Origin: Kitasatospora sp. A2-31
GTDB lineage: Bacteria; Actinomycetota; Actinomycetes; Streptomycetales; Streptomycetaceae
Assembly (NCBI RefSeq): GCF_022288725.1
Contig: NZ_JAKNTA010000019.1
Span: 46,997-110,996 of the forward strand
Reading direction: 5' to 3'
DNA length: 64,000 bases
Each line of letters begins with the position of its first letter. Positions within the stretch are counted from its first letter, which is position 1. Below the pieces are notes generated by a model. The model saw only the letters and a list, made by a program, of their open reading frames with translations. It was not told the DNA's origin and made no database searches. This document shows positions 24,218-33,716 of this stretch, piece after piece. Position numbers and translations under genes: made by a program.

Positions 24218-25870
24218 TCAGGCGTGCCGGGTCGCGGCTTCCGCCTCGAGACCGAGCAGGGCGACGGCCTGCTCCCGCATCTCCACCTTGCGGATCTTCC
24301 CGGTGACCGTCATCGGGAACTCGTCCACGAGGTGCACGTAGCGCGGGATCTTGTAGCGGGCGATCCGTCCGGTGCAGAACTCGCGGAGGGTGTCGGCGGT
24401 GAGCTCGGCGGCGCCGGGGCGCAGCCGGATCCAGGCCATCAGCTCCTCCCCGTACCTGGCGTCCGGGACGCCGATCACCTGGGCGTCCAGGATGTCGGGG
24501 TGGGTGTAGAGGAACTCCTCGATCTCGCGCGGGTAGACGTTCTCGCCGCCCCGGATGACCATGTCCTTGATGCGGCCGGTGATGTTGAGGTAGCCCTCGT
24601 CGTCCATCACGGCGAGGTCGCCGCTGTGCATCCAGCCGTCGGCGTCGATCACTTCGGCCGTGCGGTCGGCCTGGTCCCAGTAGCCGAGCATCACCGAGTA
24701 GCCGCGGGTGCAGAGTTCGCCCGGCGTGCCGCGCGGGACGACCTCGCCGGTCTCGGGGTCGACGACCTTCACCTCCAGGTGCGGGCCGACCCGGCCGACG
24801 GTGGAGACCCGGCGCTCCAGCGGGTCCTCGGCACGGGTCTGGGTGGAGACCGGCGAGGTCTCCGTCATCCCGTAGCAGATCGACACGTCGCGCATGCCCA
24901 TCCGCTCGACGACCTGCTTCATCACCTCGGTCGGGCAGGGTGAGCCCGCCATGATCCCGGTGCGCAGGCTGCTGAGGTCGTGCTCGGCGAAGCCCGCGTC
25001 GTTGAGCTCGGCGATGAACATGGTCGGCACGCCGTAGAGCGAGGTGCAGCGTTCGGCGGCGACCGCGCGCAGCGTGGCGGCGGGGTCGAAGGCGGCCGCC
25101 GGGATCACCACGCAGGCGCCGTGGGCGAGCGCCGCCAGGTTGCCCATGACCATGCCGAAGCAGTGGTAGAAGGGCACCGGCACGCAGATCCGGTCGGTTT
25201 CGGAGTAGCCGCAGAGCTCGCCGACGAAGTAGCCGTTGTTGAGGATGTTGCGGTGGGAGAGCGTCGCGCCCTTGGGGAAGCCGGTGGTGCCCGAGGTGTA
25301 CTGGATGTTGATCGGGTCGTCCGGGTGCAGGGCGGCACCGAGTTCGGCGAGCCGGCCGCGGTCGAGGCGGTCGCCGGCGGCGAGCAGGTCGTGCCAGGCG
25401 TCCGACCCGAGGAGCAGGACGTCCTTGAGGTCCGGACAGCGCGGGCCGGCCTCGGCCAGCATGGCCGCGTAGTCGGAGGTCTTGAAGGAGGGCGCGGCGA
25501 TCACCGTGCGGATGCCCGACTGCTGCAGCACGTACTGGAGTTCGTGCACGCGGTAGCCGGGGTTGACGGTCACCAGGACGGCGCCGATCCGTGCGGTGGC
25601 GTACTGCACGAACACCCACTCGGCGCGGTTCGGCGCCCAGATCCCGACCCGGTCGCCGCAGCCGACACCGAGAGCCAGCAGCCCGGCGGCCACCCGGTCC
25701 ACCTCGGCGGCCAGTTCGCGGTACGTCCAGCGGCGCCCGGCCGGCACGTCGACCAGCGCCTCGCGCCCGGGGTGGGCGGCGACGGCGCGGTCCAGGGCGG
25801 CGCCGATCGTCTCGTCCAGCAGCGGCGTGGCCGACGTACCGGCGCTGAGGCTCGGGGACGGGGTGGGCAT
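24218..25870 (-). CDS. Acyl-CoA synthetase (AMP-forming)
   Basis: 550 residues, full-length ANL-superfamily enzyme. The AMP motif YTSGTTGFPKGATLSHRN is near residue 190, YGMTETSPVS near 345, GWMHSGDLAVMDDEGYLNITGRIKDMVIRGGENVYPREIE-type hinge near 430, and the catalytic lysine in TVTGKIRKVEM near the end. It activates a medium- or long-chain fatty acid to acyl-CoA in the cytosol and resembles FadD-like CoA ligases of actinomycetes. It is convergent with deoR (16-bp gap) and monocistronic. Chain length cannot be predicted. Confidence 0.93.
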   Translation of the reverse strand: MPTPSPSLSAGTSATPLLDETIGAALDRAVAAHPGREALVDVPAGRRWTYRELAAEVDRVAAGLLALGVGCGDRVGIWAPNRAEWVFVQYATARIGAVLVTVNPGYRVHELQYVLQQSGIRTVIAAPSFKTSDYAAMLAEAGPRCPDLKDVLLLGSDAWHDLLAAGDRLDRGRLAELGAALHPDDPINIQYTSGTTGFPKGATLSHRNILNNGYFVGELCGYSETDRICVPVPFYHCFGMVMGNLAALAHGACVVIPAAAFDPAATLRAVAAERCTSLYGVPTMFIAELNDAGFAEHDLSSLRTGIMAGSPCPTEVMKQVVERMGMRDVSICYGMTETSPVSTQTRAEDPLERRVSTVGRVGPHLEVKVVDPETGEVVPRGTPGELCTRGYSVMLGYWDQADRTAEVIDADGWMHSGDLAVMDDEGYLNITGRIKDMVIRGGENVYPREIEEFLYTHPDILDAQVIGVPDARYGEELMAWIRLRPGAAELTADTLREFCTGRIARYKIPRYVHLVDEFPMTVTGKIRKVEMREQAVALLGLEAEAATRHA

Positions 25871-26006
25871 GCGGCGGCTCCTCGGCTCGTCCGGACGGCT
25901 GCCGCCCGAGTCTATGCAGGGCGGCGCCCGCCGTCACCGACTCCGGCGCTCGCGCACCGCGGAGCCGTCGAGCCGCCCCGCCCGTGCCCCGGAACGCTCG
26001 CCCCGC

Positions 26007-26798
26007 TCACCGTCTGACGATCCGGTCGAGGACGTCGGCCAGGCGCGTCTTCACCGCCTCCCGGTGGGGGATCGCCTGCGGTGCGGACTCGCTGTCCGGA
26101 CGGACGCCGCGGTCGGCCATGACGTAGAGCAGGCGCAGCGTGCGCAGGCAGTTGGTGAGGCCGGCGGGCACCGGGGTGGTGATGCGATCGGCCCCGTAGC
26201 GGGCGGCGATCGGCTCCAGCCAGGCCGTGGCCGCGCGTTCGCCGAGGTCGGTCCGGGTGAGGACGCGGCCGACGGCCCGGGCCAGCCGGTCGTCCTCCAG
26301 CTGGTCGAAGACGTGGTCGGTGGGCGCCGTCAGCCGTGCGGCGGCGAGCTCCAGCATCCGCACCGGGTCCACGTCGGGGTGGCAGCCGAGCCGGGCCAGC
26401 AGGTCCGCCCCGTGGGCGACGGCGTGGAGCCAGCCGAGCTTCCCGTCGTGGCCGCGGAGGTCCTGCTCGGCCGGGTACCAGCGCTCGAACGCATCGACCC
26501 AGGCAGGCCGGACGTCCCCCTGCTCCACGATCATGTCGAGCACGAGGGGGGCGAAGGTGCGGGCCTGGACCTCCGGGTCGCCGAAGCGCGCCGCCATCTC
26601 GTCTCCGAGGGCCAGGCGCCGGGGCCGGTCGATCACGCCGCGCTCGATCCAGGTGGCGAGGACGGTGTAGGCGGCGCCGTCCCGGACGAGCGGGTCGGGA
26701 TCCGCGAGCGCGCGGGAGAGTTCGCCCACCAGCACGTCCTTCGGGAGGCCGTCGGGGACGGCGCAGTCGGCCGCTTCGATCCGGTTCCAGTCGATCAC
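26007..26798 (-). CDS. DUF2785 domain protein
   Basis: 263 residues. HEAT-like helical protein with the family segments PDPLVRDGAAYTVLATWIERGV, GHDGKLGWLHAVAHGADLL and VFDQLEDDRLARAVGRVL, matching DUF2785 over the whole length. Cytoplasmic, function unknown. It is divergent from the SRPBCC gene, sharing a 191-bp promoter region. Confidence 0.85.
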   Translation of the reverse strand: MIDWNRIEAADCAVPDGLPKDVLVGELSRALADPDPLVRDGAAYTVLATWIERGVIDRPRRLALGDEMAARFGDPEVQARTFAPLVLDMIVEQGDVRPAWVDAFERWYPAEQDLRGHDGKLGWLHAVAHGADLLARLGCHPDVDPVRMLELAAARLTAPTDHVFDQLEDDRLARAVGRVLTRTDLGERAATAWLEPIAARYGADRITTPVPAGLTNCLRTLRLLYVMADRGVRPDSESAPQAIPHREAVKTRLADVLDRIVRR

Positions 26799-26989
26799 GG
26801 CAGGCAGGATAGACCGGTCGGGCCATGCCCCACACCGGATTTACCGGCCGGTGCGGGCGGTCGCGGCAAGCCGGCCGCGTCCGGCCCGGCGTCCGGCGCC
26901 GCGCCGCGCCTTCCGCCGTTCGCGCCGGCGGGCTGGGAGCATGGCGCGACGGCAGCGCCCTGCGCCGTCCCCATGCCGAAGGAGCACGC

Positions 26990-27454
26990 ATGCCAGGCCA
27001 GTTCGAGGCGACCGTCGACGTCGAACGCCCGATCGCGGACGTCTTCGCCTTCCTCGCCGACGGCCGGAACGATCCCGCCTTCAGCCCGCGCGTCCTGGAG
27101 ATCCGCCGGAACCCGGACGGCCCGACCGCCGTCGGCACCGTGTTCACCAGCCGGGTCAAGGACGCCGGGATGAGGACGAGCCGGGAGATCCTGATCACCG
27201 AGCTGACCGGCCCGACCCGGCTTCGGTGGACCGAGACGTCGAAGAACCTGGTGACCTCCGCCTCGGGCGGCTACGACCTGGCGCCGCTGTCGGCCGGGGC
27301 GACCAGGATCCGGATCTTCAACGTCCTGGAGGGACACGGGTTCGGCAAGCTGCTGGTCGGCCTCGCGCTGAGCGCCGCACGCCGGGACGCGGCCGCCTTC
27401 GGTTCCCGGATCAAGGCGGCCGTCGAGGCCGCCCTCCCGGGCACGGACGCGTAG
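26990..27454 (+). CDS. SRPBCC-family polyketide cyclase/dehydratase-like protein
   Basis: 154 residues from ATG at 26990 with GGAG 5 bp upstream. It begins FEATVDVERPIADVFAFLAD, continues SREILITELTGPTRLRWTET and ends with a long helix, the START/SRPBCC helix-grip pattern that binds hydrophobic ligands. The ligand is unknown. It stands alone; the 215 bases after it hold no recognised gene. Confidence 0.85.
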   Translation: MPGQFEATVDVERPIADVFAFLADGRNDPAFSPRVLEIRRNPDGPTAVGTVFTSRVKDAGMRTSREILITELTGPTRLRWTETSKNLVTSASGGYDLAPLSAGATRIRIFNVLEGHGFGKLLVGLALSAARRDAAAFGSRIKAAVEAALPGTDA

Positions 27455-27669
27455 CGGAACGGCCGGGCACCTCGGCGGAAGGGGCCGCCGCTCCGGGGCC
27501 GTGGGAGCTGCACCTTCGGGCAGAGGTGATCGGAAGGGCTCGGTACGGAAACGATCATTCGGGTAGATTCACGGAGGTCTGACGATCAGTCGGCAGGGCT
27601 GTCACGGCGGTGCATGCCGCCGTGCACCACGCCGGCGCCCCTTCCGCCCCTCCCTGAGACAGGACGCCC

Positions 27670-28845
27670 ATGCCCGTTCCGCACCCCGCCGTCAGCCGGC
27701 GCGCCGTCGTCGGCGCGATCGGCGCGGCGGCCGCCGCACTCGCCGTCTCGCCCGCCGCCCCCGCGGCCGCCGCGGCGACCACCGCCCCCGCGCCCGGCAC
27801 GGGCGCCGCCGGGGGTCGGTCGCAGACCGCCCGCACCGTCAGCGTCCCCGCCACCCGGGCGCACTCCGCGGCCGGCGCGGAGGCCGCGAGCGTGCAGGCC
27901 GACTTCCCCATCCGGTACGTCGGCGTCAGCTGGGACGGCCCGCACCGCGGTGCCGCGATCCGGCTCCACCGGGACGGCGCGGCACCGGGCCCGTGGCGCC
28001 CCCTGCCCGCCGGCTGCGCGGGCGGCCCCGACCGCCCGGCCCACCGGGAGGCCGACGCGAGCCCCCGCTCCGCCACCGCGCTGATCGCCGCCGACGGCGC
28101 CTCCGGCTACGAGCTGCGGCTGCCCGACGGCGCGGGCAACCTGCGCACCACCGCACTGGACACCGTGCACGGCCCGGCCCGCACCGCGGTGGTCGCCGCC
28201 GCCGCGCCGGCCTCGCTCTGCGGCGCCGAGTACCTGCCGCGGGCCGCGTGGGGCGCCGACGAGTCGAAGCGCTTCAAGAACGGCGTGGAGAACTCCCCCG
28301 CCAAGTACTACCCGCTGCAGACCCTGACGGTTCACCACACGGACACCGCCAACGCCGACCCCGACCCGGCGGCCACCGTCCGGGCGATCTACGAGTACCA
28401 CGCCGTCACCCTGGACTGGGGCGACATCGGCTACCACTTCCTGATCGACGAGGCCGGGCGGATCTACGAGGGCCGCTGGTCGGGCGACGACGGCCTCCCG
28501 GCGCAGGACGCCACCGGAAAGGTGGTGACCGCCTTCCACACCGCCGGCTTCAACTCCGGCAACCTCGGCATCGCGCTGCTCGGCACCCTCACCGGCCAGG
28601 AGCCCACGCCGCAGGCCCGCCGCTCGCTGACCGGCCTGCTCGCCCTGGCCGCCGGCACCCACGGGCTCGACCCGCAGGCGAAGGTCACCTACGTCAACCC
28701 GGTCAACGGTGTGACCAGGCCGGTCGACATGATCAGCGGCCACCGCGACTGGCTCGCCACCGACTGCCCGGGCGGCGTGATGTACGCGAGCCTGCCGGCG
28801 CTGCGCACCGAGGTGGCCGCGCTGGGCGGCGCCGCTCGCCAGTAG
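27670..28845 (+). CDS. Secreted N-acetylmuramoyl-L-alanine amidase (PGRP type)
   Basis: 391 residues. The N-terminus VSRRAVVGAIG followed by a hydrophobic stretch resembles a Tat signal. A middle beta-rich region (about 75-170) precedes the amidase_2/PGRP domain (about 190-385): EYLPRAAWGADESKRF, the zinc histidine pair in LTVHHTDTANADPD, YHFLIDEAGRIYEGRW, FHTAGFNSGNLGIALLG and GHRDWLATDCPGG. It cleaves the stem peptide from peptidoglycan outside the membrane. It is convergent with glutaminase across a region of tandem repeats. Confidence 0.93.
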   Translation: MPVPHPAVSRRAVVGAIGAAAAALAVSPAAPAAAAATTAPAPGTGAAGGRSQTARTVSVPATRAHSAAGAEAASVQADFPIRYVGVSWDGPHRGAAIRLHRDGAAPGPWRPLPAGCAGGPDRPAHREADASPRSATALIAADGASGYELRLPDGAGNLRTTALDTVHGPARTAVVAAAAPASLCGAEYLPRAAWGADESKRFKNGVENSPAKYYPLQTLTVHHTDTANADPDPAATVRAIYEYHAVTLDWGDIGYHFLIDEAGRIYEGRWSGDDGLPAQDATGKVVTAFHTAGFNSGNLGIALLGTLTGQEPTPQARRSLTGLLALAAGTHGLDPQAKVTYVNPVNGVTRPVDMISGHRDWLATDCPGGVMYASLPALRTEVAALGGAARQ

Positions 28846-29026
28846 GCCCTCTCCGCGGGACTCCCGCGCGGGTCGCCCCCGAGCCCGCGCGGGCCCGGCG
28901 CCGGTCGCCCCGGTCGCCGCGGTCGCTCCGGTCCGCAGCGACCGGGGCCGCCGCAGGCCCGGACGACGCGACGGGGCCCGGACCACTCGGCACACGGGCC
29001 GGCCGCGGCTCGGTGCCGGCCTGCAT

Positions 29027-29089
29027 CCGGGGTCCGTACAGCCGGGGGTTCGTACTGCCGGGGGTCCGTACTGCCGGGGGTCCGTACAG
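29027..29089. repeat. Four tandem 15-16-bp repeats between convergent genes
   Basis: Units like CCGGGGGTCCGTACTG (first one 15 bp) repeat at 29027, 29042, 29058 and 29074, with variants ending TACAG or TACTG. They occupy the 276-bp gap between the amidase and glutaminase ends. There are no spacers, so this is not CRISPR-like. Confidence 0.8.
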
Positions 29090-29121
29090 CCGACCGCGAA
29101 CACCGGTCGCTGCGAGGCCGC

Positions 29122-30042
29122 TCAGAACACCGACCAGCCCGTCGCCGTGGTGAGGGCGTCCAGCGCGGCCACGCCGAGGACGGAGTTGCCGGCCGCGTCC
29201 AGGCCCGGGCTCCAGACGCAGACGGTGCCCCGGCCCGGCAGTACGGCGAGGATCCCGCCGCCGACGCCGCTCTTGCCCGGCAGGCCCACCCGGTAGGCGA
29301 ACTCGCCGGCCGCGTCGTAGGTGCCGCAGGTCAGCAGCACGGCGTTGATCCGCTTGGCCTCGCTGCGCGAGAGCAGCCGGCTGCCGTCGGCCCGGATCCC
29401 GTGGCGGGCCAGGAAGAGGCCGGCCAGGGCGAGGTCGCGGCAGCTCGCCGTGATGGCGCAGTGGGCGTAGTAGTGGGCGAGGACGCTGTCGACCGGGTTG
29501 CGCAGGTTGCCGTAGCTGGCCATGAAGTGGGCCATGGCGGCGTTGCGGTGGCCGTGCCGGGCCTCGGAGGACGCCACCGAGTCGTCCACCCCGACCTCCG
29601 GGTTGCCCGACTCCGCCCGCAGGAAGCCGCCGACCGCCCCCACCGCGTCGCCGGTCAGCTTCAGCAGCCGGTCGGTGACGATCAGGGCGCCGGCGTTGAT
29701 GAACGGGTTGCGCGGGATCCCCTGCTCGCTCTCCAGCTGCACCAACGAGTTGAACGGGTTGCCGGAGGGCTCGCGGCCCACCCCGGTCCACAGGCCGTCG
29801 CCGCCCTCCGCCAGGGCCAGCGCCAGGGTGAACAGCTTGGACACCGACTGGATCGAGAACGGGTGCTGCCAGTCCCCCGCGCCGAACACCTCGCCGTCGA
29901 CGGTGGCGATCGCCATCCCGAAGGCGGTCGGGTCGGCCTGCGCGAGCGCCGGGATGTAGTCGGCGACCCGACCGCGCTCCGGCGACCGGCGGGCCGTCTC
30001 CATGGCGTCGTCCAGCAGTACCCGGTAGTCCACATCGTTCAC
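29122..30042 (-). CDS. glsA: Glutaminase A (serine-dependent)
   Basis: 306 residues from GTG at 30042; GTG at 30060 is an alternative and neither has a clear ribosome site. VADYIPALAQADP opens the beta-lactamase-like glutaminase fold; the catalytic SxxK is in FSIQSVSKLFTLALAL (about residue 65). NPFINAGALIVTDRLL, EFAYRVGLPGKSGVGGGILAVLPG and the C-terminal TTATGWSVF are all present. It hydrolyses glutamine to glutamate and ammonia in the cytoplasm. The length agrees with the family (about 305-310). It is monocistronic. Confidence 0.92.
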   Translation of the reverse strand: MNDVDYRVLLDDAMETARRSPERGRVADYIPALAQADPTAFGMAIATVDGEVFGAGDWQHPFSIQSVSKLFTLALALAEGGDGLWTGVGREPSGNPFNSLVQLESEQGIPRNPFINAGALIVTDRLLKLTGDAVGAVGGFLRAESGNPEVGVDDSVASSEARHGHRNAAMAHFMASYGNLRNPVDSVLAHYYAHCAITASCRDLALAGLFLARHGIRADGSRLLSRSEAKRINAVLLTCGTYDAAGEFAYRVGLPGKSGVGGGILAVLPGRGTVCVWSPGLDAAGNSVLGVAALDALTTATGWSVF

Positions 30043-30312
30043 CCGGACATTCTGGGCCACCGCCCCGAGCAGGCACGATCCGGGTCCGCCCGAGGGCATC
30101 GCCGACGCTGCGAGGACGCCGCCGCCTCGATCTGACGCCCTGTCAATGATCCTGACGCACCGGCCGACGCCAGGCGCCGGGGGCAGTAAGGTGTCCCGAC
30201 CGGCATGACGCCACGGTGACGGCCGGGGCGTGGGCGGCGGCCGCGAGACCGGCGGCCGGCCGGCGCGGCACTCCCCCGGGCGGCCCGGGGGCGGGGAGGG
30301 GAGCGGAACGGG

Positions 30313-33300
30313 ATGGCCGACGGCACGACGGCACAGCCGGGCGCGGCGGACGGCGGGCGGGAACGTCCGGGCGTCCCGCGCACCAAGGTGGACCGGCTGC
30401 TCCACGGGTGGCGCGGCGACGGGCGGAACGGGCCCCGGCAACCGACCTCGCGGCTCGGCATCCCCGCCCACCGGCCGGCTCCCGAGGCCGTCCCGAACCC
30501 GCCGACCCGGGTGCTGCAGGTCGCGTCGGCCCCGGTGGACCCGCCGGCCGCCGAACCCGCCGCCGAACCCGCACCGCCCGGCCCACCCCCGGCCGCCCCG
30601 CCCGCCGCCCCCGCCCGCCGCCCCCGTCCCCGCCCCCGGGCGCGGGAGCGACTTCGGCGGTGCCTTCCCGGCGGCGCTGCGCGACCGCTACGAACCGCTC
30701 GGGGTGGCCGGGTCGGGCACCGAGGGCACGGTCTGGCACGTACGCCGCACCGACGGCGGCGGCGACGCCGCGGTGAAGGTCACCGTGGCCGGGCAGGCCA
30801 TGGACCCGGAGCTGCTGGAGCACCTGCGCGACGACGGCTACCGCCGCCACGTACCGCTGATCACCGGGCACGGCCGGGTGGAGCACGCCGGGGCGCACTG
30901 CGACTGGGTGGCGATGGAGTACCTGCCGGTCACCCTGACCGACCACTTCGCCGAGCTGCGGCGGGCGGGACGGGCGGCCGACGGTGCGGAGACCGAGCGG
31001 ATCGTGCGCGAGCTCGTCGCGCTGCTCGACTTCTGGCAGCAGCGGATCCGGCGCAACCCCGTCGACTTCAAGCCGTCCAACATCCTGCTCCGCCCCACCA
31101 CGGCACCCGACGGCACGGCCGGGCCCCCCGAGTTCGTCATCGCGGACTTCGGCGGCGTCGCCCGCCTCACCGCCAGCCGCAGCTTCTCCCCCGAGATGCA
31201 GGTCACCGTCGCGTACATGGCGCCCGAGCAGTTGGCCGGCACCAACCGCGCGGAGGGCCCCTGGTGGGCGCTGGGCAACGTGCTGTACGAGCTGTTCACC
31301 GGCCGCCCCCGCTACCTGGACGCGGACGGGCTGCTGCTGAGCGACGAGGTGCTGCAGTACGACCTGGTGATGGCCGCGGAGGTGGACCTGTCCGGCGTCG
31401 CCCACCCGCGCCGGCAGCTGCTGCTCCAGGGCCTGCTCACCCGTAACCCCGCGCACCGCTGGACCGCGCCGCAGGTCCGGACGTGGCTGGCCGGTGGCAG
31501 CCCCGAGGTGGTGCGGCCGGCCGTCCCGCCGCGAGGTACGCCCGTCGCGCCCGCCCACCGCCCGATCACCTTCCTCGGCGACCTCTTCCACGACCCGGCC
31601 GCGCTGGCCGCGGCCATGCTCGGACGGTCCGCGGACGCGGCGCACTGGATGGCCCGGGGCGGCGCCCAGCGGCTGCGGGAGTGGCTGAGCGACGACGTGC
31701 GGGACACCGTCGTCGACCTGAGCCAGCTCCGCGACGTGGAGCGGCTGCGCGGACCCGAGCGGGCCGCCGCGGCCGCGGTCGCCGTCCTGGCCTTCGGCGC
31801 CGCGTTCGCACCGGGGAGCGTGCCCTCCTACCGGAACCGCCCGATCGACTCGGCCGGGCTGGCCCGGCTCGCCGCCGACCCGGGGCTGGTCGCGCTGGTG
31901 GACGAGCTGGTCGCCGGCTCGGTGCCGGCCGTCGCGGCCCGGTACGACTGCGACCACCCGGAGTGCTTCGGCGAGCAGTGCGCGCGGCTGCTCGCCCTGG
32001 CCGAGCTGCCCGCCGTGCTGGCCGGGGTGGAGGAGGCCGCCCGGGAGGTCGGCGGTGGCCGGCGCGGCGGCGACGGGCTGAATGCGGACGAGCGGACCGA
32101 GGCGTACCGCCTGGTGGTCCTGCTGGCCGTCCGCGCCGAGGAGCACCCCGAGCTGGTGGCCCGGCTCTCGCCGTTGCCCGCCGTCCTGCACCGGCTCGCC
32201 GAACCGGCGCGGCTGTCCACGCCGGTGGCCGTGGCCTCGGCCGTCGCGGTGGACGCCGCCCTGGCGGTGCGCACCGCGGTCCGCCGCGAGGCGCCGGATC
32301 CGGTTCGCCGGCGCTGGTCCGCGCTGCGACGCCGGGCGGTGGGCGCCGACCCGGCCGCGGTGCCCGGCCGGGCCGCCCTGGTGGCCGCCGCGGTGCTGCA
32401 GGCCAGGACCAACCCGGCGGCCGGCCCGAACGGGCGCCGCCCGCCGGCCTGGCGGGACCGGCTCGGCGTCTGGTGGCCCCACGCGCGGACGGCACTGCCG
32501 CGACAGGTCGGCGCGGTCGCGCTGGTGACCCTCGCCCTCGCCCTGATGCTCTGGTCGGGTGCGGTGTGGCGGTTCGCCCTCGACGCGCGGGCCGAGCTGC
32601 TGATCCTGCCGAACGGCGGCTTCGGAGGCCCGCTGCGGGGCGCCGGTGAGCTCGCAGCCCGGCAGGTGGTCGGCCAGCTCGGGGCGGCCCTGGTGGCGGC
32701 GGTCGTCGCGGCCGTCTTCCCGGCCCGGGTCGGGCGCTGGACGCTGCTGCTCGCCGCCGCCGCCGCGTTCGCCGTGGGCTACCTGCGGCTCGGCCCGCCG
32801 ATGACGTTCGCACGGCCGCCGCAGGCGCTGGCCGACCGCATCGTGGTGTTCGAGGGCGGGCTGGGCAGCTGGGCCGGCGTGGCCGCGGCCCTGGTGGTGC
32901 CGCTGACCGTGTTCCTGGTCGAACGCGCCGCGACCGGGATGCTGAAGCCCGTGCACGAGGCCCGGGCTCGCACCGCCCGCGAGTGGAGCCGCCTCGCCGC
33001 CCGGCGCCGACCGGCAGGTGGGGGCTCACGCGAGCCCGCGCCCGCCCCCGCGCCGGACCCGGCCCGGTGGCGGCCCGGTCGCGCGGGCCTGGCCGACCGC
33101 GTGCTGTACGTCCTCGGCACCACCCATCTGCTGGTGGTCCTGCTCTGGGCGACCGTCGAGGTCCGGCTGGCCGCCACCGGCGACCACCCCACCCCGGCCT
33201 CCTGGGGCACCGGTCAGGTCGGTGCCGGCTATCAGGCCGACTTCGCGCTGCTGTTCGCCGCCCTGGCCGCGCTGAGCGCCCTCGCCACGCCGCGGACCGC

Positions 33301-33520
33301 ACGTCGGCTGCTGGGCCTCTGGGTGGTCGGCGCCATGGTGCTCGGCTCCTGGCCGCCGCCGCTCGGCCCGCTGGAGGCGCTGCGCATCCCGGTGGCACGC
33401 GGGCAGTTCGGGGCCGTCGCCGAGTTCTGGGGCCACGGCGCCTTCTGGGCCGCCCTGCTGGTGGCGCTCCCGGTGGTCGGCCTCGGCATCCAGCGGACGG
33501 CGCGCCGCACGCTGCGGTGA
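30313..33520 (+). CDS. Large Ser/Thr protein kinase with multipass membrane C-terminus; apparent frameshift in linker
   Basis: The kinase frame is open from 30230, but sensible N-terminal coding (ATG at 30313, then KVDRLLHGWRGDGRNGPRQP and a Pro/Ala linker) is in another frame until about 30580-30650. There, C runs coincide with the switch into PGRGSDFGGAFPAALRDRYE. Kinase landmarks: GSGTEGTVW loop, Lys in AAVKVT, NPVDFKPSNILL (catalytic Asp kept, HRD His/Arg lost), IADFGG, and YMAPEQLAGTNRAEGPWWALGNVLYE. After about 300 residues of helical region come 6-7 membrane helices from about 32510 on. Probably a signalling kinase with a novel membrane sensor. The frameshift may be a sequence error. 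Confidence 0.75.
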
Positions 33521-33716
33521 CAAGGGTTCACCCGCCCCGCCACTGAGGGTCGATCAACTCGTCGTATCGAAGGACAATGTGACGGTGCGTGAGAGCACTC
33601 CACGCGCTCTTCCACGGTCAACATACCGCGCACCGGGGGGCTTGCGGCAAGCCGGTGATCATGACGCATGATCTTGGACCGAGACCGAGAACTCACAGGA
33701 GACGGGGGACCGCGAC

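Noticed and set aside
29027..29089. Possible CRISPR-like array
   Set aside because: The units are contiguous without spacers; plain tandem repeats. The other repeat tracts (1142, 8571, 14438, 35760) are also spacer-free.
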